Source: Pyrinomonadaceae bacterium (GTDB lineage: Bacteria; Acidobacteriota; Blastocatellia; Pyrinomonadales; Pyrinomonadaceae). Taken from it: a stretch of DNA of 8,113 nucleotides. Location of the stretch: the NCBI GenBank assembly GCA_025937955.1, contig JAICQI010000236.1, forward strand, positions 1 through 8,113, written 5' to 3'. The translations under genes were made by a program, and so were the position numbers. Shown in pieces: positions 1 through 5,704 of this stretch. The notes under the pieces are model-generated. The model was not told the DNA's origin, ran no database searches, and saw nothing but the letters and a program-made list of their open reading frames with translations. Positions within the stretch are counted from its first letter, which is position 1, and every line of letters begins with the position of its first letter.

Positions 1-36
1 AGCAGCATCGGTTGATATTAGCATGTAAATGTTTGC

Positions 37-105
37 TTGTAGGGGCGGCACTCCGTGGCCGCCCCAGTCCCGACTCATTCAAACCACGGAGGGCCACCCC
101 TACAA
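37..105. repeat. Imperfect inverted repeat, REP/MITE-like element after ycaO
   Basis: The arms at 37-58 and 84-105 are reverse complements over 22 bp with two mismatches, separated by 25 bp. A second, shorter palindrome lies inside the left half: GGGGCGGC at 42-49 pairs with GCCGCCCC at 58-65, so two alternative hairpins can form. The element begins 4 bp past the ycaO stop codon. Neither strand has a run of T after the stem, so it is not a classical intrinsic terminator, although it may protect or end the ycaO transcript. Short GC-rich palindromes starting with TAGGGGC are a familiar kind of dispersed bacterial repeat; membership of such a family is inferred. Confidence 0.75.
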
Positions 106-108
106 AAA

Positions 109-1956
109 TCACCAGATGGGGTTAATAGGGGGAATGTTAGAAGCAATTCCAAGTTTGCGAATGCGCTCGGTGGGATTGCGCTCGAGACCGTAGCCGTACC
201 AGATGGGCTGGAGATGTGGGCTCACGGCTCGCATGACGTGAAAGGGACCGGTGGCTACGTCGGCGGAGGTAACATCGACTAGAGCAACGCGGACGTCTGC
301 TTGCTTCAAAGCTGAGACGCAGTCGTTCAAGGAACGCCTTGTAACACTACTGAGATCACTGAGACGGACGGATGTTTCGCCAGTTCTCAGCGAATCGAAT
401 GCACTCGCGCGTTCTGGTGGAAAATAGTAAGCGGCGTGATCGAGCATCTCGCGCACACAACTCGGATCATTCGGAGTTGCTAATGTGTTTGTACGCATCA
501 TGCAGCGCAGGTATGGACCAGTTTGACCAAGCTCGAGCACGGCTTGCCTGAGAGCTAGCTCTGGTTCCAGATCAGAGCCTAGTCCAATCGTAACTCCGGG
601 ATATTGATCGCCATCACCAAACGCCAGACAGAGCACAGTCGTACTGATGACACTCGTCGGCAAAGTGTAAATCTCCACCGTAGCGCCCAAAGCCTCGATT
701 CCTTCCAAAACATTTCCCAGCAACGGATCAATCGAGTCGAGTTCAACGCGCACCCCAGGAGTCGCTGTAAGCCAGGCCGCCATGAAAGCATCACGTTCTA
801 CCAGCTCGAGTATGGCGCGCAGCGCGGCGTCATCTCGGTCAGTCGAAGCTGCAAGTCCGTTCGATGTGCCCTGGCAAATTGATTGTTCCTGCCGCAGATC
901 AATTGACAGGAGCGCGAAGATCGCCGGCACCCAGACAGGCTCGCCGCTGTCAGCCCAACTGCCGAGCACCCATGGATAAGAAATGTTGTTATCGAATCGA
1001 ACGTAAGGAAAGCCTCTACGTTCGTATTGCGTGTCGAGGTACAGCCCGCAGGCGCGCGGATCCAAGTACTCACCATCAAGCTCCTCGAGACGTTTCCAGG
1101 CGATTCGTACCGGATCGGTAAGTGAAGCTGAATATCTCTCGATTGCCTCACCCACTGCGGAGAGGACTGCGCCTGAAACAGTCAAACCCTTGCCCCAACC
1201 AATCGGCAGACGGCGCAATAATCCATTTTCGATTACGTGTGGCGGCGCCGCGGTCACGATGATCGGTAGCGTTGTCTGAAGCTCTGCTGCAGGTTCGATA
1301 AACAGATTACTGATGACACCGGTGCGTCGATCCACCCAGCCTTCAAGTGCTCCGAGCACAACTTCGGGAGAGTCTTCAAATGAGAGTCGCAAAGGATCCT
1401 GAACTACTATAGGAGAAGTCGCCGCACCACCGCACACGGAGCAACGAGCTAAAGGAATAACTTTGTGTAGTGACTCTTCGAGTGTCTCACTGTCGACGGC
1501 GAGCACGTAATCCAACAGTTGTGATTGTTCCGGACCGTCGCACATTATCGCTCTAATCTCACGAATGATTAACGGTGCGATTCTTTCTGAAATCGTATTC
1601 AGTGGTTGAACTTTAGGCTCATTTGCGAGCGCGGCTGTGAATCGTTCAAACGCACAACGTCCGCAGCCCGGCCTTCCTGAAAGCGTTAGCGAACCAAACA
1701 AAACTGCATCACCTACAAGGTGGACGCAGAATGCGGGTATGCCGGCATCGTACGCCCACTTCGTAAACGAATGCAGAAATCGATCGTCGCAGCTCGGGAA
1801 GATGCCGACAGCTAAAGCAGATTTAGTAGGGGGTAAGGTCTTGTCGGGAAAGAAAAGAACGTTGTCGAACGCTTCGCTTAAAACCTGTCCGATCGCATCT
1901 TCGGGCCCTGCACTGATAACGGCAATCGTGTTTGGGCCCGTGGCTAGATGCGACAT
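109..1956 (-). CDS. YcaO-domain protein, TOMM/SagD-like cyclodehydratase with N-terminal E1-like zinc segment
   Basis: This 615-residue protein probably catalyses ATP-dependent backbone cyclodehydration (azoline formation) on a ribosomal peptide. Residues about 10-180 look like the second half of the E1/ThiF-like domain fused to such enzymes, with paired cysteines C98/C101 and C172/C175 expected to bind structural zinc. Residues about 235-615 are the YcaO domain. Its nucleotide and Mg motifs are intact: GKG at 255-257, S266-x3-E270-x2-E273-R274, QGTSNG from Q362, E384-x2-E387-R388-D389 and Q471-x3-E475-x2-Q478. The C terminus is proline-rich (PPINPIW), approximating the PxPxP tail of azoline-forming YcaOs. 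There is no obvious N-terminal winged-helix leader-binding (RRE) domain; fused cyclodehydratases that carry one are usually longer, about 650-780 residues. The ATG at 1956 has no good Shine-Dalgarno. It lies 20 nt after the 80-residue gene, so translational coupling is likely. The substrate is unknown. Confidence 0.9.
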   Translation of the reverse strand: MSHLATGPNTIAVISAGPEDAIGQVLSEAFDNVLFFPDKTLPPTKSALAVGIFPSCDDRFLHSFTKWAYDAGIPAFCVHLVGDAVLFGSLTLSGRPGCGRCAFERFTAALANEPKVQPLNTISERIAPLIIREIRAIMCDGPEQSQLLDYVLAVDSETLEESLHKVIPLARCSVCGGAATSPIVVQDPLRLSFEDSPEVVLGALEGWVDRRTGVISNLFIEPAAELQTTLPIIVTAAPPHVIENGLLRRLPIGWGKGLTVSGAVLSAVGEAIERYSASLTDPVRIAWKRLEELDGEYLDPRACGLYLDTQYERRGFPYVRFDNNISYPWVLGSWADSGEPVWVPAIFALLSIDLRQEQSICQGTSNGLAASTDRDDAALRAILELVERDAFMAAWLTATPGVRVELDSIDPLLGNVLEGIEALGATVEIYTLPTSVISTTVLCLAFGDGDQYPGVTIGLGSDLEPELALRQAVLELGQTGPYLRCMMRTNTLATPNDPSCVREMLDHAAYYFPPERASAFDSLRTGETSVRLSDLSSVTRRSLNDCVSALKQADVRVALVDVTSADVATGPFHVMRAVSPHLQPIWYGYGLERNPTERIRKLGIASNIPPINPIW

Positions 1957-1962
1957 ATTCAG

Positions 1963-1978
1963 AGCAACTACTGTTGCT
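1963..1978 (-). promoter_or_regulatory. Small hairpin between the 80-aa gene and ycaO
   Basis: AGCAAC at 1963-1968 and GTTGCT at 1973-1978 form a perfect 6-bp inverted repeat with a 4-nt loop. It overlaps the TAG stop of the upstream small gene (1977-1979) and sits just before the ycaO start, where a Shine-Dalgarno would be expected. It could reduce ycaO translation relative to its upstream partner, or be melted by ribosomes finishing that gene. The stem is short, so chance is possible. Confidence 0.4.
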
Positions 1979-2219
1979 ATCCGCGTCTCGCGATCTGTTT
2001 GGCGGTGTCCTGTAGCGCTTTGGCCGAAGCCTGGAGTGCCTTAGCCTGAGCTGCCACGCCGTCGAGTTGGGAGTTAATTAATCTTACCTCCACCGGCGTT
2101 GTGATCCCTCGGTGGATCTCCCAGAATCGCTGACGATCATCCGAACTTCCACCAAGGAGTCTGAGAAGACCTTCGAGGTTTAACTGGACCGCTTTCACTT
2201 TTTTCGGATCTGGTGGCAT
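1977..2219 (-). CDS. 80-residue helical protein, candidate YcaO substrate (precursor) or partner
   Basis: I do not recognise the family. The ATG at 2219 is chosen because AAGGAG lies 6 nt upstream; the in-frame TTG at 2234 would place that Shine-Dalgarno inside the gene. The product is 80 residues, highly charged and predicted almost wholly helical. It has a Lys-rich start, a leucine-rich LNLEGLLRLLGG segment (14-24), a middle part ending around S50, and an Ala/Gln/Lys-rich tail (54-76) with two or three AKALQ-type heptads. There is no cysteine; hydroxyl residues are S25, S26, T40, T41, S50, S64 and T72. There is no signal peptide or membrane segment. Its position 20 nt before ycaO makes a RiPP precursor or dedicated partner protein the leading hypothesis. 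The LLGG could be a leader boundary, but the sequence does not prove this. It could instead be a coiled-coil protein unrelated to peptide modification. Confidence 0.75.
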   Translation of the reverse strand: MPPDPKKVKAVQLNLEGLLRLLGGSSDDRQRFWEIHRGITTPVEVRLINSQLDGVAAQAKALQASAKALQDTAKQIARRG

Positions 2220-2225
2220 TAGAAT

Positions 2226-2231
2226 CTCCTT
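2226..2231 (-). promoter_or_regulatory. Shine-Dalgarno of the 80-aa gene
   Basis: AAGGAG on the minus strand lies 6 nt before the ATG at 2219. It decides that start over the TTG at 2234. Confidence 0.8.
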
Positions 2232-2245
2232 CAAGACAAGAAAAG

Positions 2246-2280
2246 ATAGTACTTCCTTCTCTATGACACGGAAGCGTCAA
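2246..2280 (-). promoter_or_regulatory. Possible promoter of the small-gene/ycaO cassette
   Basis: In the 122-bp gap after dnaN, the minus strand has a good -10-like TACTAT (2246-2251) placed 27 bp before the small gene's ATG, and a TTGACG (2275-2280). Their spacing of 23 bp is too long for a classical sigma-70 pair, so the -10 may work with a poor -35 or the match may be chance. No intrinsic terminator is visible between dnaN and this point, so read-through from dnaN is also possible. Confidence 0.3.
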
Positions 2281-2341
2281 AATGTGTCCAGCCACCAAGG
2301 CGCAAGAAGACGGGATTGTTAATAGGATTTATTGGGCCAAC

Positions 2342-3457
2342 TCAAATCCGCATTGGCATCACGACGTATTTGTACTCGTAGTCGCCATTCTCAGACGGTT
2401 TAAGTTGAGCCTGGGAGTTACCGTCTTTAAACTCGAAGGCGATCTTTGCGTCGCCGATGACGTTTAGGAATTCCTGAAGGTATTGAGCGTTGAAGCCGAT
2501 GTCTGTGACGTCGCCGGTGTAATCAGTTTGCAGTGTTTCATTGGCTTCGCCTTCCTCGGCGTTTTGCGAACTGATCACCAGCTGATTCGGCTCGAGGTGG
2601 AAGCGAATTGCATGTGATCGCTCGTCCGCCATCAAAGCCACACGCCTGATCGCAAGGTTTAGCAGACTACTGTTGAACTCGACTGACTTGTCGTTGTTCT
2701 TCGGCATCACCATTTCGTAGTTTGGAAACTGCCCGTAGAGCATGCGCGAAATCAACAGTCGTGGTCCAACCTGGAAATAGATGTGGTTCTCGTCCATTCC
2801 CAAACTGATCTCGTCGTCGAAGTTAGCAGTCAGTTTGGTTAACTCAGCCAACGTCTTGCGTGGGATAAGAGTGTCGATTGTTTCTCTCCCGCCATTACTG
2901 GTGAGGCCTTTCTTTTCGACGTACGCGAGACGATGGCCGTCCGTGGTAACCATCCGCGCGCCTGTTTCGTCCAAAACAAACTTGGCGCCGGAAAGTGTGT
3001 AACGTGACTCTTCCTGCGTGATGGCGAAGATCGTGCGGTCGATAAACGTCTTAATTACCGCCGCCGGTAGCTTTGTCGGCGCTGATTTGAATGAAGGAAC
3101 TTCCGGGAAAGCGTCTCTTGCCACGCCAACCATTTTGAAGCGTGCACTAGCACACTTCACCGTCACCCACTCGTTCTCTTCTTTCTTGAAAACAACCGGA
3201 GCATCCGGAAGCAATCGCGCAATCTCAAAAAGTTTACGTGCCTGCACACACATCGATCCCGGCACTGTGATCTCTTCCGCGTCCATGTCACAACGTATTG
3301 TGACGTCGAGATCAGTTCCGGTGATCCGGATCGAATTTTCGCCTACCGACTCGATTAGTATGTTTGAAAGAACCGGGATCGTGTTTTTCTTTTCAACCAC
3401 ACCCTGGACGAAGCCGAGTTCTTTTTGCAGGTTCTGTTTACTGACTACGAATTGCAT
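2342..3457 (-). CDS. dnaN: DNA polymerase III subunit beta (sliding clamp)
   Basis: This protein forms the ring-shaped dimer that tethers DNA polymerase III and other partners to DNA. It is 371 residues long, close to the usual 366-380, and the three repeated clamp domains fill the length. Recognisable blocks are TIPVLSN at 26-32, SRYTLSGA at 151-158, TDGHRLA at 172-178 in the partner-binding cleft, GQFPNYE at 242-248, and the C-terminal VVMPMRI (365-371), whose Met-Pro-Met lines the same cleft. The ATG at 3457 is preferred: GAAGGAG lies 8 nt upstream, and the resulting MQFVVSKQNL start matches the family's MKF-type N terminus. An in-frame ATG at 3463 is only 2 nt from that site. dnaN follows dnaA on the same strand across the putative origin. 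It is followed not by recF but by the small-gene/ycaO cassette. Confidence 0.98.
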   Translation of the reverse strand: MQFVVSKQNLQKELGFVQGVVEKKNTIPVLSNILIESVGENSIRITGTDLDVTIRCDMDAEEITVPGSMCVQARKLFEIARLLPDAPVVFKKEENEWVTVKCASARFKMVGVARDAFPEVPSFKSAPTKLPAAVIKTFIDRTIFAITQEESRYTLSGAKFVLDETGARMVTTDGHRLAYVEKKGLTSNGGRETIDTLIPRKTLAELTKLTANFDDEISLGMDENHIYFQVGPRLLISRMLYGQFPNYEMVMPKNNDKSVEFNSSLLNLAIRRVALMADERSHAIRFHLEPNQLVISSQNAEEGEANETLQTDYTGDVTDIGFNAQYLQEFLNVIGDAKIAFEFKDGNSQAQLKPSENGDYEYKYVVMPMRI

Positions 3458-3465
3458 TGCCATCA

Positions 3466-3471
3466 CTCCTT
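3466..3471 (-). promoter_or_regulatory. Shine-Dalgarno of dnaN
   Basis: AAGGAG on the minus strand is 8 nt from the ATG at 3457 but only 2 nt from the ATG at 3463. It therefore selects the downstream start. Confidence 0.8.
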
Positions 3472-3512
3472 CGAACAATCCACAAACTGCCCGCGTGATT
3501 CTTCTACTCCAG

Positions 3513-3535
3513 AATCAAAATCATTTTATTTATTT
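3513..3535. other. AT-rich tract, probable DNA unwinding element
   Basis: Only 2 of 23 bases are G or C, directly next to the DnaA-trio repeats on the dnaN side. This is where strand opening is expected. Confidence 0.65.
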
Positions 3536-3550
3536 CCAGCAGTAGTAGTA
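3536..3550. other. DnaA-trio repeats
   Basis: The minus strand reads TAC-TAC-TAC-TGC-TGG, so the plus strand carries TAG steps (3'-GAT-5'). This is the trinucleotide on which DnaA filaments assemble on single-stranded DNA. The trios begin 6 bp after the DnaA-box pair across the GC-rich linker GGCACC. Confidence 0.75.
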
Positions 3551-3556
3551 GGTGCC

Positions 3557-3573
3557 TGTGGATCTGTGAATAA
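3557..3573 (-). other. Overlapping pair of DnaA boxes
   Basis: TTATTCACA (3573-3565) differs from the consensus TTATCCACA by one base. AGATCCACA (3565-3557) shares its first base with the end of that box. The same one-base overlap of two boxes precedes the trios in Bacillus subtilis oriC. Confidence 0.8.
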
Positions 3574-3737
3574 TTACGTAAACCAATCGACTTAAACTAC
3601 TTAGAGCGCTTTCTGCCCTGTGGAAACCTGTTGAAGTTTCCCGCCGCGTTTCGGAAAAAATTTGAAGACGTGAACATTAACATATTTCCACAAAACGTTC
3701 TCGGTGGATTGTGAAAAACTCGAGTTCCATAACGAAC

Positions 3738-3758
3738 GAAAACCTTGAAACGGTTTTC
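3738..3758. terminator. AT-rich hairpin downstream of dnaA
   Basis: GAAAACC (3738-3744) and GGTTTTC (3752-3758) form a perfect 7-bp stem with a 7-nt loop, 73 bp past the dnaA stop. It lacks a GC-rich core and a following T-run, so it is a weak terminator candidate at best. It lies between dnaA and the origin boxes. Confidence 0.35.
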
Positions 3759-3778
3759 TGCTAATGCTTCCAGTCGAT

Positions 3779-3798
3779 CACCGGGCTAAAGCCCGGTG
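3779..3798. repeat. Perfect 8-bp palindromic hairpin between dnaA and oriC
   Basis: CACCGGGC (3779-3786), loop TAAA, GCCCGGTG (3791-3798) is a strong GC-rich stem 32 bp downstream of the dnaA stop codon. There is no T-run on either strand. It may be a REP-like dispersed palindrome, a transcript 3'-end stabiliser or a factor-dependent termination site that limits transcription into the origin. Confidence 0.7.
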
Positions 3799-3830
3799 TG
3801 AATGAGATAGCTTTCGACACCACTATGAGT

Positions 3831-5240
3831 CTATTTTTGCAACGACTCCGAGAGTTCGCTGATGAGTCGTTGCAGCGTTTCATCGGTCGTGACCAGTGCT
3901 TCGATTTTTTCCACCGAGTGCATGACGGTGGTGTGATGTTTACCGCCGAAGGCACGACCAATCTCGGGATAGCTGTGTTTGGTCAGGTGCTTACAGAGGT
4001 ACATCGCAACCTGACGAGGATGTGAGATTTGCCGGGCGTTGTTTTTGGAAATTAATTCCTCGTTTGTCAGTTTGTAAGTTGAGGCGACCAGTTTCTGAAT
4101 CTGCTGAATCGTAACAACACCGGCTTCCTCTTCCTTGGCTATATTTCGGATCGCATCCTGAGCCAGGCTCTTTGAAATCGGCTCACCTCGCAGCGACGCG
4201 ATCGCGATCAAACGAACCAGCGAACCTTCCAGTTCGCGGATGTTGCTCTTCACGCGACCAGCGATAAACATCGCCACGTCGTCAGGAATCGAAACCCTCA
4301 TCAAGTCGCCTTTTCGTTTCAGAATGGCGATCTTGGTTTCGAGATCAGGTGGCTCGATGTCGGCTATCAAGCCCCATTCGAAACGCGAATGCAGACGTTC
4401 TTCGAGCGTGGGTATTTCGCGCGGCGGACAATCGGAGCTGATCACGATCTGTTTTTGCTGATCGTAGAGAGCATTGAATGTGTGGAAAAATTCTTCCTGC
4501 GTGCGCTCCTTCCCGGCCATAAACTGCACATCGTCGATCAACAGCACGTCAACCGAGCGATACTTCTCGCGAAAGCTCTGCGTCTTATCGTAACGAATCG
4601 CGTTGATGAGATCGTTCATGAAACGCTCGGAAGAGATGTAGCAGAGTTTGAGATATTGATTACGCGCTTTGATGGCGTGGCCGCAGGCGTGCATCAAGTG
4701 GGTCTTACCTAATCCTACGCCGCCGTACAGGTAGAGCGGGTTGTAAGTCCGGCCAGGTGCTTCAGCAACTGCCAATGATGCAGCGTGCGCAAACTGGTTA
4801 CACGAACCCACTACGAAACTGTCGTACGTGTATTTCGAGTTTAGTGAAGGCTCTGGGGGAGACGCAGCGGATTCGGTCACGGTCACGACCGGAACAGCAC
4901 TAGTTGAATCGACTTGAGGAACTACCTGGGTTTCGGCAGGCGGTAGCGTGAGAGGCTCCGCCGGGACCCAATCCTGAACTTTGCCGACGACCCATCCGAC
5001 CGAATAGCCGGACAGTCTCAACTCATTGAGAGACTCGGCAAGCACCTTTCCGTAGTTGCTGACAACCCAATCCTTGACTACCTGGTTTGGCGCGCGCAAA
5101 CGAATCACGTGCTGCGAGATGTCAAGGCTTTCAAATTGGATCGGCCTAAACCATGTATCGAGAGTTTGTTGATTTACCCGGCCTTTGAGTGAGTGAAGGA
5201 TCCTGCCCCAAACATTCGCGGTCTCTACAGAAGTGCTCAT
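3831..5240 (-). CDS. dnaA: Chromosomal replication initiator protein DnaA
   Basis: This AAA+ ATPase binds DnaA boxes, opens oriC and loads the helicase. It is 469 residues, the normal length. Domain I is at about 8-85 (WGRIL, TWFRPI) and a Pro/Thr/Val-rich linker, domain II, at about 91-133. The AAA+ core has Walker A GGVGLGKT (173-180), Walker B LLIDD (233-237), sensor I around S268-D270, the arginine finger R286 in HSRF, and sensor II R335 in NIRELEG. Domain IV (about 375-469) carries HPRQVAMYL (407-415) and the signature GGKHHTTVMHS (432-442). Most DnaA proteins have GGRDHTTV there, so K434 and H435 replace Arg-Asp. The ATG at 5240 is chosen because the product then begins with MSTSVETANVWGRIL, as in the family. 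No Shine-Dalgarno is evident for it, or for the in-frame TTG at 5267. Confidence 0.97.
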   Translation of the reverse strand: MSTSVETANVWGRILHSLKGRVNQQTLDTWFRPIQFESLDISQHVIRLRAPNQVVKDWVVSNYGKVLAESLNELRLSGYSVGWVVGKVQDWVPAEPLTLPPAETQVVPQVDSTSAVPVVTVTESAASPPEPSLNSKYTYDSFVVGSCNQFAHAASLAVAEAPGRTYNPLYLYGGVGLGKTHLMHACGHAIKARNQYLKLCYISSERFMNDLINAIRYDKTQSFREKYRSVDVLLIDDVQFMAGKERTQEEFFHTFNALYDQQKQIVISSDCPPREIPTLEERLHSRFEWGLIADIEPPDLETKIAILKRKGDLMRVSIPDDVAMFIAGRVKSNIRELEGSLVRLIAIASLRGEPISKSLAQDAIRNIAKEEEAGVVTIQQIQKLVASTYKLTNEELISKNNARQISHPRQVAMYLCKHLTKHSYPEIGRAFGGKHHTTVMHSVEKIEALVTTDETLQRLISELSESLQK

Positions 5241-5389
5241 TGAAAAATCGCGGGGTAAGGCATTCAATTTGACTAAAGGCCGTGTTTTAGAACGATACGC
5301 TGCGGCGATTCGGACTATTCACGAAACTCTAACCTGTTCCTATCCCGTTGTTGCTTACTCTGGCCGTTCAAAAGTCGCACCGAGGAGGG

Positions 5390-5422
5390 ATTTCCACAAC
5401 GATTTCCACAGCTAGTGGAAAA
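5390..5422. promoter_or_regulatory. DnaA-box cluster upstream of dnaA
   Basis: Two identical ATTTCCACA sites (5390-5398 and 5402-5410) lie in the same orientation 12 bp apart. A reversed half, AGTGGAAAA at 5414-5422, completes a perfect TTTCCAC/GTGGAAA inverted repeat (5403-5409 and 5415-5421). The cluster lies about 150 bp before the dnaA start. DnaA commonly represses its own gene through such sites, and a second box cluster upstream of dnaA is also known in bipartite origins. Which role applies here is inference. Confidence 0.65.
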
Positions 5423-5436
5423 ATCTCACCGTCTTA

Positions 5437-5466
5437 AAGTAACGCTTTAAAGTCTTTATGTTTCAA
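5437..5466 (-). promoter_or_regulatory. Possible dnaA promoter
   Basis: On the minus strand TTGAAA (5466-5461) is followed after 18 bp by TTACTT (5442-5437), a weak sigma-70-like pair. The DnaA-box cluster begins just downstream, suitable for autorepression. The -10 overlaps a 6-bp inverted repeat, TTAAAG/CTTTAA (5434-5450). The -10 match is only partial, so this is tentative. Confidence 0.3.
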
Positions 5467-5658
5467 TTGTTTACGGGGCGGTGACTTTCGAAGCCTGCGG
5501 AGACTAACATAGAAGATTCGGAATGATCAAGGCCGCTTCCACAATAAAACAACGCCACCTGATCGCCATTTGAACGAACTGTGTTTTACACTGCAAAAGC
5601 ATGGTTCTGGTACACGACGTTGTTAAACGGTTCCACAGATAAACACGGAACGGAGTCA

Positions 5659-5700
5659 GGATAAAGACGGATCGGTTTAGCGAACAATCCGTTCTTATCC
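5659..5700. repeat. Long imperfect hairpin upstream of rpmH
   Basis: GGATAAAGACGGAT (5659-5672) and ATCCGTTCTTATCC (5687-5700) pair at 12 of 14 positions, with a 2-nt internal mismatch and a 14-nt loop. Short GGAT/ATCC words also recur nearby. It looks like a non-coding repeat element rather than a gene. It is also too far from the rpmH -35 to be a core promoter part. Confidence 0.6.
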
Positions 5701-5704
5701 GTCC

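Larger units (their letters stand above)
3505..3720. other. oriC: Putative replication origin (oriC), dnaA-dnaN intergenic
   Basis: The 373-bp gap between dnaN and dnaA contains no credible gene. Reading the minus strand from dnaA toward dnaN there are degenerate DnaA boxes: TTTTTCACA (3718-3710), ATTTCCACA (plus strand, 3684-3692) and GTTTCCACA (3627-3619). Then come two boxes sharing one base (3573-3557), a GC-rich linker (3556-3551), DnaA-trio repeats (3550-3536) and a 23-bp tract with only two G/C bases (3513-3535). This order, box pair, GC linker, trios and AT-rich unwinding tract leading toward dnaN, matches the unwinding module known from Bacillus subtilis oriC. Activity is inferred from this architecture and from the location between dnaA and dnaN. 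Confidence 0.85.

Noticed and set aside
55..282. 75-codon plus-strand open frame starting inside the palindromic element
   Set aside because: It overlaps the ycaO 3' end antisense and begins within an inverted repeat; no ribosome site or family resemblance is seen.
1637..2044. 135-codon plus-strand open frame opposite the ycaO start and small gene
   Set aside because: It is antisense to two genes with coherent products; no ribosome site or recognisable protein.
2220..2341. Intrinsic terminator after dnaN
   Set aside because: I looked for a stem with a T-run in the dnaN to small-gene gap; only 3-4-bp pairings are present.
3018..3545. 175-codon plus-strand open frame opposite dnaN
   Set aside because: It is a shadow of dnaN with no coding evidence of its own, and it runs into the origin trio repeats.
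5232..5267. Upstream TTG start for dnaA at 5267
   Set aside because: It would add nine residues with no family support and no Shine-Dalgarno; the ATG at 5240 gives the usual DnaA N terminus.
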